Origin: Citroniella saccharovorans
Lineage (GTDB): Bacteria; Bacillota; Clostridia; Tissierellales; Peptoniphilaceae
Reading direction: 5' to 3'
Assembly (NCBI RefSeq): GCF_035481615.1
Contig: NZ_JAYKOT010000003.1
Coordinates: forward strand, 1,116,001 to 1,180,000
DNA length: 64,000 bases
The notes beneath the pieces were generated by a model, which saw nothing but the letters and a program-made list of their open reading frames with translations, did no database searches and was not told the DNA's origin. The position numbers were made by a program, and so were the translations under genes. Shown piece after piece: positions 57,313 through 64,000 of this stretch. The stretch's first letter is position 1. Each line of letters starts with the position of its first letter.

Positions 57313-58590
57313 TTATTCCATATATTCAAACTCGTATCCTGCTACGAATATAGAGTCATGTTCCCGAGCTCCCAGCTCTTTTATTTTTTCAATAATTCCC
57401 ACTTCAGTTAGCCTTTTATAGAAATAATCTAAAGATTCGTAATTATCTATATTTGTTCTGTATAGAAGATTTTCTACAAATGGTCCTTCTACATATATAG
57501 TGTCATCTACTTTTTCTACTGTCCAAGGCTCCTGTTCTTCAGGTGCATCTATTTTTTCATCATAGTATTCATCAAAGGTTTCTTCTTCAATTGGTAATTT
57601 TTGAAGCTCATTATATATCTTATATTTTAATTCTTTTAGCCCAGTCCTAGTAATTGAGGAAGTTACCAAAACTTCATAGCCCCTATCTTCTAGATTTTTT
57701 TTAGTAATTTCTAAAAAAAGCTCTGAGTCTTCAATGTCAACCTTGTTTAAAACTACTATTTGCTTCTTTTCAAGTAATTTTTCGCTATAATCTCTAAGTT
57801 CATTATTAATTAAGTCAAAATCTTCAAGTGGATCTCTATTTTCTGAACCTGAAACGTCTAGCACGTGAACTAAAAGTCTTGTTCTTTCAATGTGTCTTAA
57901 AAAGTCATGCCCTAGCCCTAAGCCATCTTTAGCGCCTTCGATAAGTCCTGGTATATCGGCTATTAAGTAGCTTTTTCCTTCTTCAATATTTACTACTCCA
58001 AGATTAGGCGAAAGGGTTGTAAAATGATAGTTGGCAATTTTAGGCTTAGCTTCTGTAAGTATTGATAAGATTGAACTTTTTCCAACATTTGGTAGGCCAA
58101 TTAGACCAACATCTGCTATAGTTTTAACTTCTAATATTACATTTGTCTCCTGGCCTTTAAGACCACTTTGAGCATATCTAGGAGTTTTTTTAATTGAAGA
58201 AGCAAATTTAACATTACCTCTTCCGCCCCTACCTCCTTTTAAAACTAAAACTTTTTCTCCTTCATTTTTAATATCAAAAAGTACCTTTCCAGTTCTTTCA
58301 TCCTTAATGAGGGTTCCAAGTGGTACTTTTAAAATTAAATCCTGACCTTTTTTCCCGTAGCAGTTTTTCTTCTTACCATCTTCTCCATTTTCTGCACTAT
58401 ATTTTGTCTTATATTTAAAATCCATGAGGGTTCTTAAATTTCTATCTCCAACGAAGTAAATGCTACCGCCATCTCCTCCATCTCCTCCGTCAGGTCCACC
58501 ATTTGGAACGTATTTCTCTCTTCTAAAAGAAATAGCCCCATCTCCACCCTTTCCAGATTTTAAACTAATAGCCGCTATATCTATAAACAT
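57313..58590 (-). CDS. obg: GTPase ObgE/CgtA
   Basis: 425 residues from the ATG at 58588-58590 (MFIDIAAISLKSGKG) with AAGGAG upstream; frames extended further upstream run through the terminator hairpin and are not real. Domains: glycine-rich Obg fold (1-158, with GGPDGGDGGDGG), G domain with GLPNVGKSS near 165 and DIPGLIEGA, and a C-terminal OCT domain. Functions in 50S subunit maturation and stress control. Located between rpmA and yhbY, the conserved place. Confidence 0.97.
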   Translation of the reverse strand: MFIDIAAISLKSGKGGDGAISFRREKYVPNGGPDGGDGGDGGSIYFVGDRNLRTLMDFKYKTKYSAENGEDGKKKNCYGKKGQDLILKVPLGTLIKDERTGKVLFDIKNEGEKVLVLKGGRGGRGNVKFASSIKKTPRYAQSGLKGQETNVILEVKTIADVGLIGLPNVGKSSILSILTEAKPKIANYHFTTLSPNLGVVNIEEGKSYLIADIPGLIEGAKDGLGLGHDFLRHIERTRLLVHVLDVSGSENRDPLEDFDLINNELRDYSEKLLEKKQIVVLNKVDIEDSELFLEITKKNLEDRGYEVLVTSSITRTGLKELKYKIYNELQKLPIEEETFDEYYDEKIDAPEEQEPWTVEKVDDTIYVEGPFVENLLYRTNIDNYESLDYFYKRLTEVGIIEKIKELGAREHDSIFVAGYEFEYME

Positions 58591-58603
58591 AAAATTCTCC
58601 TTT

Positions 58604-58632
58604 TTAAAAAAACCTGCCAATATTGGCAGGTT
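58604..58632 (-). terminator. terminator or attenuator between rpmA and obg
   Basis: Perfect arms AACCTGCCAA / TTGGCAGGTT (58611-58632) followed by TTTTTTT on the minus strand, only 14 bases before the obg ATG. It should cut obg-yhbY expression relative to the ribosomal protein genes unless read through. Confidence 0.78.
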
Positions 58633-58637
58633 TTGTT

Positions 58638-58925
58638 TTATGCAGATTGTTCTTGGTAAACACAAACTCTTTTTTTGTCACGTCCGAATTTTTCAAATTT
58701 TACATATCCTTCAGTTACAGCAAATAGAGTATCGTCTCCACCTTTTTTAACTCCTACGCCAGGATGAATCTTAGTTCCTCTTTGTCTAACTAAGATATTT
58801 CCTGCTAAAACATATTCACCGTCTCCACGTTTTGTTCCAAGTCTTTTAGCTCTTGAATCTCTACCATTTTTAGTAGATCCAAGACCTTTTTTACTTGAGA
58901 AAAATTGTATATCAAGTCTAAACAT
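58638..58925 (-). CDS. rpmA: 50S ribosomal protein L27
   Basis: 95 residues. The N-terminal extension MFRLDIQFFSSKKG contains the Firmicutes cleavage motif (L-D-x-Q-F-F then Ser/Ala), removed by the protease Prp to expose the functional tail that reaches the peptidyl-transferase centre. Core GSTKNGRDS and GTKRGDGEYV.AGNILVRQRGT are invariant. The prp gene lies immediately upstream with eight bases overlap. Confidence 0.97.
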   Translation of the reverse strand: MFRLDIQFFSSKKGLGSTKNGRDSRAKRLGTKRGDGEYVLAGNILVRQRGTKIHPGVGVKKGGDDTLFAVTEGYVKFEKFGRDKKRVCVYQEQSA

Positions 58926-59271
58926 CTTTATCCTCCTTTACTAAAATCTTTATATGATTTTTAAATTCTCTTCTAATTTGTGTTAAGCCTACCATAAGAA
59001 ATTCTATCAATAAATCAAGTTCCCTATTAGATTTAATAAGATCTCTATTAAAATCTATTTTGATTAAGGCTTGTTTTTTATTGATGGTAATATTATAGGT
59101 ACTTTTATTAAGTCTAAGAACTCTTTCTAGTGAATTAATAAAAGTATAAACCAAAGAAGAAATTGCAGCGCAAACTATATCTTCTCCAGTTTTAGCATAT
59201 TGTGCGTGATCCTCAATTACTATGCTCTTAATTCTTTTTTTTGAATCCTTTAAGACTTTAACCCTAGTCAT
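58918..59271 (-). CDS. prp: ribosomal-processing cysteine protease Prp
   Basis: 117 residues. The catalytic dyad is visible as His22 in EDHAQYAKTGED and Cys34 in DIVCAAISSL. Prp removes the N-terminal extension of L27, which is present in the next gene, so enzyme and substrate are encoded side by side. Between L21 and L27, the standard position in Firmicutes, with two bases between the L21 stop and this start. Confidence 0.95.
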   Translation of the reverse strand: MTRVKVLKDSKKRIKSIVIEDHAQYAKTGEDIVCAAISSLVYTFINSLERVLRLNKSTYNITINKKQALIKIDFNRDLIKSNRELDLLIEFLMVGLTQIRREFKNHIKILVKEDKDV

Positions 59272-59273
59272 TA

Positions 59274-59585
59274 TTAGTAAGCGATTGATTTGATTTTTAC
59301 TTTTGTGTATGGTTGTCTATGACCATTTTTCTTTCTATAGTTTTTCTTTGCTCTGTATCTAAATACGATAACTTTTTTAGCTTTTCCTTGTTCTAAAACT
59401 TCAGCTTCAACCTTTGCTCCTTCAAGAATTGGTTTTCCAGCCTTAATTCCATTATCATCTGATACAAGTAATACTTTGTCAAAACTAATACCCTCTCCAA
59501 CTTCAGCTTGTAATTTTTCTACCTTAATTACATCTCCTTCTTTTACTTGGTATTGTTTTGCTCCTGTTTCTATAACTGCGTACAT
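59274..59585 (-). CDS. rplU: 50S ribosomal protein L21
   Basis: 103 residues from the ATG at 59583-59585 (MYAVIETGAKQYQV), preceded by AAAAGGAGGTG. The longer open frame upstream covers the leader RNA. Conserved end KNGHRQPYTKVKI. First gene of the operon, preceded by an L21 leader structure and a strong promoter. Confidence 0.97.
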   Translation of the reverse strand: MYAVIETGAKQYQVKEGDVIKVEKLQAEVGEGISFDKVLLVSDDNGIKAGKPILEGAKVEAEVLEQGKAKKVIVFRYRAKKNYRKKNGHRQPYTKVKIKSIAY

Positions 59586-59587
59586 AG

Positions 59588-59666
59588 CGTGCACCTCCTT
59601 TTCTAATTTTCTCGCCGATAAAGGTGGCAATTGCACTTGAAACCTTTCTCGAGCGGTTTACACGCA
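59588..59666 (-). ncRNA. L21 leader (autoregulatory mRNA structure)
   Basis: Between promoter and start, the transcript reads AAACCGCTCGAG..AAGTGCAATTGCCACCTT..GGCGAG. This resembles the Firmicutes L21 leader family, in which L21 binds its own leader. The GCTCGAG and the GTGCAATTGCCAC pieces form the expected hairpins. Assigned from memory of the consensus; a covariance search would confirm it. Confidence 0.65.
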
Positions 59667-59672
59667 TACTTT

Positions 59673-59701
59673 ATATTATCAAAAACTAAATAATAAGTCA
59701 A
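59673..59701 (-). promoter_or_regulatory. promoter of the rplU operon
   Basis: Minus-strand TTGACT (59696-59701), 17 bases, TAATAT (59673-59678) with TGA before the -10; start expected near 59666, directly ahead of the leader RNA. Confidence 0.78.
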
Positions 59702-59740
59702 GTTTTTGCATAGAAAATTATATCATAAAAAATATTATTT

Positions 59741-61084
59741 TTAAAGTATAGGAGAAAGTAGTCTAGAAAAAGATTCTTTAATTTTTACTAATTTATTTCT
59801 ACTTTCATATTTTTCTAAGGTAAGTTCTTCTGAATTTTTTACATCTTCAAGAAATTGATTGTATAGTTTTTGATTTACATCATCATCAAATATAAGGGCA
59901 TTTGATTCAAAATTCAAGCTGAAACTTCTTATATCCATATTGGCAGAACCTATAGTAGATAAATATTCATCAACAAGAAGCATCTTACAGTGCATAAAGC
60001 CCTCATCATATAGGTATGCCTTTGCTCCAGAAGCAATCACCTCGCCAAGATAAGATAGTGATGCCCACAATACAAATGGATGGTCAGGATTTTTTGGAAT
60101 CATAATAGAAACGTCAACTCCACTTACTGAGGCAGTTTTTATTGCATCCAAAATTGTATCATCCGGAATAAAATAAGGAGTTTGAATTACTACCCTATCT
60201 TTAGCAGAAGTTATCATTTTAAACATCATATTTTTAATATTTTCATATTTTGTATCTGGTCCAGATGTAATAATTTGAATTCCAGAATTTCCAGCTGTTT
60301 TAGATGGTCTAGAAAATGATTCAGCTCTTGGATCTGTTTTTTTGGATGCATAGTTAAAATCTTTTAAAAACCTAAACTTTATACCTGCTACAGCTGATCC
60401 CTCAACTCTTATGTGGGTATCTCGCCAAAATCCAAAATTTTTATCAAGTCCCAAATACTCATCTCCGACATTGAAACCTCCTATATATCCAATCTTATTG
60501 TCAATTATAACAAGTTTTCTATGGTTTCTATAATTAAGTCTTAGATTAAACCTACGAATTAGATTTGGAAAGAATATCTCCACATCAGCTCCAAGCTCCT
60601 TTAATTTATCTAAGTCGTGCTTTTTTAAGAATCTGCCCCCAACTCCATCATAAAGTAGTCTAACTTTTACACCTTGAGCTTGTTTGTTTTCTAGCCTTCT
60701 AATAAGCTCACTTCCAATTAAGTCACTTTTAAAAATGTAATATTGTATATCTATTGAACTTTCAGCATTATCTATATCATTTAATAAAGATTCAAATTTA
60801 GTCTTACCCTGAAAGAAAATATCAATTTTATTATCGTCAGTGTAAAATGACTCATCGGAATTGAGATTTAACCTAATTAAATCATAATACTCTTTAGTTT
60901 TTTCGTTGTTACCTAAAAATTTGCCACTTTCCATAAAATTAGCTTGATAGTTAGTAATAGAAGATAAAAAATAATCCTCTTCCTCTTTTAGCTTAAACAT
61001 TTTTCTTTTTTTGTAGTCTTGTCCTAAAAGTAAGTACAAAATAAACCCTACAATAGGTATCAAAGTCATAACCATAGCCCACAT
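59741..61084 (-). CDS. cls: cardiolipin synthase
   Basis: 447 residues from the first ATG. Two HKD motifs of the phospholipase D superfamily: HRKLVIIDNKIGYIGG near 188 and HCKMLLVDEYLSTIGS near 366. Joins two phosphatidylglycerols into cardiolipin at the membrane. From this ATG only one N-terminal helix (TLIPIVGFILYLLLGQ) is included, although the family has two. The frame stays open back to the typA stop codon at 61205 and encodes the missing helix (FLNIGLVFIIIFLGRHKSPK), but contains no ATG, GTG or TTG; a start at ATT 61192 or CTG 61201 would give about 483-486 residues. The true start is therefore uncertain. Confidence 0.9.
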   Translation of the reverse strand: MWAMVMTLIPIVGFILYLLLGQDYKKRKMFKLKEEEDYFLSSITNYQANFMESGKFLGNNEKTKEYYDLIRLNLNSDESFYTDDNKIDIFFQGKTKFESLLNDIDNAESSIDIQYYIFKSDLIGSELIRRLENKQAQGVKVRLLYDGVGGRFLKKHDLDKLKELGADVEIFFPNLIRRFNLRLNYRNHRKLVIIDNKIGYIGGFNVGDEYLGLDKNFGFWRDTHIRVEGSAVAGIKFRFLKDFNYASKKTDPRAESFSRPSKTAGNSGIQIITSGPDTKYENIKNMMFKMITSAKDRVVIQTPYFIPDDTILDAIKTASVSGVDVSIMIPKNPDHPFVLWASLSYLGEVIASGAKAYLYDEGFMHCKMLLVDEYLSTIGSANMDIRSFSLNFESNALIFDDDVNQKLYNQFLEDVKNSEELTLEKYESRNKLVKIKESFSRLLSPIL

Positions 61085-61204
61085 AAGTGTAGACTTTGGA
61101 GATTTATGTCTACCTAAAAAGATTATTATAAAAACTAGTCCAATATTAAGAAATAAAAGTATACTAGGTTTTAAACTAATAAAATCAAAAATTTTAATCA
61201 GCCC

Positions 61205-63034
61205 CTATTTTTTATATTTTTTAGATTTATATCTTAGGTTGCTATCGAGAATGTCCTTTCTAAGTCTTAGTGATTTAGGAGTAATTTCAATAAATTCATC
61301 TTCTTCAATAAATTCCATTAACTCCTCTAAACTCATAATCTTAGCTGGAGTCAATTGAATTTTTTCATCTGCAGCGCTAGATCTTATATTGGTTTGTTGC
61401 TTTTTCTTGCAAACATTAACTTCTACATCAAGGCCCTTAGGATTTTGTCCAACAACCATTCCCTCATAAACTTCATCTCCAGGAACTACAAATAAAAGTC
61501 CTCTTTCTTGAGCTGCTCCAAGTCCGTATGCACTAGCAGTTCCAGTTTCAAAAGCTATAAGTGAGCCTAAAATTCTCTTTGGAATTTCTCCTTTAAATGG
61601 CTCATATCCATAAAACTCAGAATTTAAAATTCCATTTCCTCTTGTGTCAGTTAAAAACTCTTGCCTATAACCTATCATTCCTCTTGCTGGAACCTTAAAT
61701 ATAAGCCTTGTATAGCCAGATCTTCCCGGCTTCATATCAATAAGCTCAGCCTTTCTTGATCCAAGTTTTTCTATAATATTTCCAACATAAATTTCATCAC
61801 AATCAATAGTTACATTTTCTATTGGTTCTAAAAGTTTACCATTTTCATCTTTTTTAAATAAAACTTCAGGTTTAGAAATCATAAATTCAAAACCTTCTCT
61901 TCTCATATTTTCAATAAGAACAGAAATATGAAGTTCTCCCCTGCCTGAAACCTTAAATGAATCTGTAGAATCTGTATCTTCAACTCTCAAAGAAACATCA
62001 GTTTCAAGTTCCTTGTAAAGCCTGCTTCTTATTTGTCTAGATGTAACAAACTTTCCTTCTCTACCTGCAAAAGGTGATGTATTTACTGAAAATTTTACAG
62101 CAAGAGTAGGCTCAGATATTTTTACAAATTCTAGTGGACTATCATCTTCTGGATCTGTAAGAGTATCTCCTATATTTATTCCCTCAACGCCAGATAAGGC
62201 AACTATGTTACCAGCTGAGGATGATTGAACCTCAACTCTTTTTAAGCCTTCAAATTCATATATCTTAGTTATGTGAATCTTCTTTCTTTTATCTTTTTCG
62301 TTGTGATTTACTATTAAAAGCTCATCTCCAACCTTAACCTTGCCTGAATTTATTTTTCCAATACCAATTCTACCAACATAGTCATTAAAGTCAGTAGTAG
62401 ATATTAGAAGTTTAAATAAGGCATTTTCATCTCCTTCTGGTTCTGGAATATAGGAAATAATTTTATCTAGTAGATCATTCATATTTTCCTTTGGCTCATC
62501 TAAACTACTTGAAGCCCATCCATTTCTAGCTGAAGCGTAGATAAATGGAGAATCAAGATAGGATTCATCAGCATCCATTTGTATAAATAAACTTAGAATC
62601 TCATCTTCAACTTCAGCAACCCTAGCTTCCTTTCTGTCAACTTTATTTATACATACAAGAACTGGTAGTTTAAGTTCAAAAGCTTTAGAAAGTACAAACT
62701 TAGTTTGAGGCATTGGTCCTTCAAATGCATCTACAACAAGTACAACTCCATCAGCCATTTTTAAAACACGCTCAACTTCTCCTCCAAAGTCAGCATGGCC
62801 CGGCGTATCAATAATATTTATTTTGTAGTCCTTATATAAAACTGCAGTATTTTTTGAAAGAATTGTAATTCCTCTTTCTTTTTCTATATCTCCAGAGTCC
62901 ATTACCCTATCTTTTACAGCTTCATTTTCTCTAAAAACTCCAGATGATCTTAAAATACCATCAACTAGAGTAGTCTTGCCATGATCAACGTGGGCAACAA
63001 TTGCCACATTCCTAATTTTATCTTTTTTCATCAT
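61205..63034 (-). CDS. typA: translational GTPase TypA/BipA
   Basis: 609 residues from the ATG at 63032-63034, preceded by GAAAGG; an earlier in-frame ATG at 63064 lacks a ribosome binding site. G1 AHVDHGKTT near residues 11-19, G3 DTPGHADFGGE, G4 NKVDR; C-terminal EF-G-like domains and the TypA-specific C-terminal domain around RGLLFVVPGDEVYEGM. Ribosome-associated factor for assembly and low-temperature or stress translation. Its stop codon is immediately followed by the open frame of cls in the same phase. Confidence 0.96.
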   Translation of the reverse strand: MMKKDKIRNVAIVAHVDHGKTTLVDGILRSSGVFRENEAVKDRVMDSGDIEKERGITILSKNTAVLYKDYKINIIDTPGHADFGGEVERVLKMADGVVLVVDAFEGPMPQTKFVLSKAFELKLPVLVCINKVDRKEARVAEVEDEILSLFIQMDADESYLDSPFIYASARNGWASSSLDEPKENMNDLLDKIISYIPEPEGDENALFKLLISTTDFNDYVGRIGIGKINSGKVKVGDELLIVNHNEKDKRKKIHITKIYEFEGLKRVEVQSSSAGNIVALSGVEGINIGDTLTDPEDDSPLEFVKISEPTLAVKFSVNTSPFAGREGKFVTSRQIRSRLYKELETDVSLRVEDTDSTDSFKVSGRGELHISVLIENMRREGFEFMISKPEVLFKKDENGKLLEPIENVTIDCDEIYVGNIIEKLGSRKAELIDMKPGRSGYTRLIFKVPARGMIGYRQEFLTDTRGNGILNSEFYGYEPFKGEIPKRILGSLIAFETGTASAYGLGAAQERGLLFVVPGDEVYEGMVVGQNPKGLDVEVNVCKKKQQTNIRSSAADEKIQLTPAKIMSLEELMEFIEEDEFIEITPKSLRLRKDILDSNLRYKSKKYKK

Positions 63035-63144
63035 AATAACCTTTCTATAAATTAACTTTTCCATCTAATTTTATCAAAAATATCGAAAGTATTCAATTTT
63101 GTTATTTAATATTTTAAAAATATTCCTAAAGCTTAGTAGTCTCA

Positions 63145-63182
63145 AAAATAAAAGCAAATGACCAAATGGATTAGTCATTTGC
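63145..63182 (-). terminator. intrinsic terminator after pgi
   Basis: Perfect arms GCAAATGAC / GTCATTTGC (63154-63182), 11-base loop, followed on the minus strand by TTTTATTTTT. Confidence 0.8.
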
Positions 63183-63221
63183 AAAAATAAATCTATCTTA
63201 ACTATTAAAAATTTTTTTAAT

Positions 63222-64000
63222 TTAATCTCTACCTAGTAATTTAAACATATTTTTCTTATATGCCTCAACTCCTGGTTGATCAAAAGGATTGACTCCCTCA
63301 ATATAAGCTGAAATTGCACAGGAAATCATAAAGAAATAAATAAGTTTACCTAGATTATATTCATCTAATGAAGGTAGATTAATAACAATATTTGGGCAAA
63401 GTCCATCTACATGGGCCTGGATAACACCTTCTTTAGCCTTGTTTTGAACATAAGAAAAGTTCTTTCCTTGGAGATAATTTAAATTATCTAAATTTTCTTC
63501 ATCATAAGGAATCGCCATATCAAACTTTTCCTCTTCAATATATATAATGGTTTCAAAAATATTTCTCTTTCCATCTTGAATAAGCTGACCAATTGAATGA
63601 AGATCAGTTGTAAAAGTTGCAGAAGCTGGGAATATCCCAAGTCCATCCTTTCCTTCTGATTCTCCGAAAAGCTGCTTTAGCCACTCTTTTATATAATTTA
63701 ATTTTGGTTCGTATGATGCAAATATCTCTATATCTTTACCAGCCTCTCTATATTGCTGTCTAAGAGCGGCATATCTTAGAGCATTATTTTCTTTAAATAA
63801 AACTGTGTACTCCTTAGATGCTGTAAGTGCCCCAGAGAGAAGCTCTCTGATATTTAATCCAGCTGCCGCAATAGGAATTAGACCAACATCAGTTAGAACT
63901 GAGTATCTTCCGCCAATATCTGAAGGAACTACAAACTTTTCAAGTCCCATATTATCTGCTAAAGTTTTTAAAGCTCCCTTTTCCCTGTCAGTTGTAACAA
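63222..64000 (-). CDS. pgi: glucose-6-phosphate isomerase, C-terminal part (gene runs off the right edge)
   Basis: About 259 residues are visible; the frame is open to the window edge and continues beyond it (VTTDREKGALKTLAD before the first internal Met). Catalytic-region motifs: DIGGRYSVLTDVGLIP (about the PGI signature 1 area), the active-site Glu in GESEGKDG, His in TTDLHSIGQ and the C-terminal Lys in GVEAYKKNMF. Interconverts glucose-6-phosphate and fructose-6-phosphate. Followed by a strong terminator. Confidence 0.95.
   Translation of the reverse strand, partial: VTTDREKGALKTLADNMGLEKFVVPSDIGGRYSVLTDVGLIPIAAAGLNIRELLSGALTASKEYTVLFKENNALRYAALRQQYREAGKDIEIFASYEPKLNYIKEWLKQLFGESEGKDGLGIFPASATFTTDLHSIGQLIQDGKRNIFETIIYIEEEKFDMAIPYDEENLDNLNYLQGKNFSYVQNKAKEGVIQAHVDGLCPNIVINLPSLDEYNLGKLIYFFMISCAISAYIEGVNPFDQPGVEAYKKNMFKLLGRD

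Overview
The window is AT-rich chromosomal DNA from a low-G+C Gram-positive anaerobe. The 16S rRNA gene, the gene content (CtsR/McsA/ClpC operon, FeoAB, L27 with a Prp-cleaved N-terminal extension, large secreted peptidase, ferredoxin-flavodoxin fusion) and the non-oxygen metabolism fit the Firmicutes class Tissierellia, most likely family Peptoniphilaceae (Peptoniphilus/Anaerococcus/Finegoldia relatives). This placement is by eye; a 16S search would settle it. Nearly all genes lie on the minus strand; the exceptions are a DtxR-type regulator, a glycosyltransferase, a Fic-like/AI-2E transporter pair and one small membrane-anchored protein.

Layout. 0.2-4.7 kb: a tightly packed minus-strand operon read from ThrE-type exporter halves through MsrAB, a broken nicotinamidase, NadD, YqeK, RsfS and RidA. 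4.9-8.2 kb: ferrous iron uptake (FeoA, FeoB, a 54-residue Cys-rich FeoB-associated membrane peptide) divergent from a DtxR-family regulator, with a Fur-box-like palindrome between them. 8.3-10.4 kb: two-component system. 10.5-18.3 kb: polyphosphate:AMP phosphotransferase, oligoendopeptidase F, three zinc-ribbon proteins (one TcaA-like) and an ABC exporter in one run. 18.4-23.9 kb: one 1826-residue secreted papain-like peptidase with Ig-like repeats, a rhodanese domain and two thioredoxin-like CGAC domains. 24.4-30.0 kb: TelA/XpaC pair, copper ATPase carrying a C-terminal CopZ-like domain, zinc metallopeptidase. 30.1-31.4 kb: frameshifted GT4 glycosyltransferase. 31.4-36.5 kb: frameshifted MreB, MetK, IspF, IspD, PIN/TRAM ATPase-less membrane protein, CarD behind a perfect consensus promoter. 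36.6-42.5 kb: CtsR-McsA-McsB-ClpC-RadA stress operon with a clear CtsR operator; McsB has lost its catalytic residues. 42.7-46.3 kb: a catalytically degenerate Fic-like protein, an AI-2E family permease, a decayed region with a nested inverted-repeat element, and an EFR1-type ferredoxin.

46.4-53.6 kb is a complete rRNA/tRNA operon on the minus strand: four tandem promoters, 16S, tRNA-Ala, 23S, 5S, then 18 tRNAs, all with encoded CCA, ending in an intrinsic terminator. 53.7-57 kb holds three exported proteins of unknown or weakly known role, one broken. 57-64 kb returns to housekeeping: L21 leader-L21-Prp-L27-Obg-YhbY, cardiolipin synthase, TypA/BipA and the C-terminal part of glucose-6-phosphate isomerase running off the right edge.

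A recurring feature is that four genes (pncA-like, GT4, mreB, amidase-domain gene), and probably a fifth fragment, are each broken by +1 changes in short A or T runs. This points either to systematic homopolymer errors in the assembly or to real decay, and should be resolved before interpreting any of them as pseudogenes.
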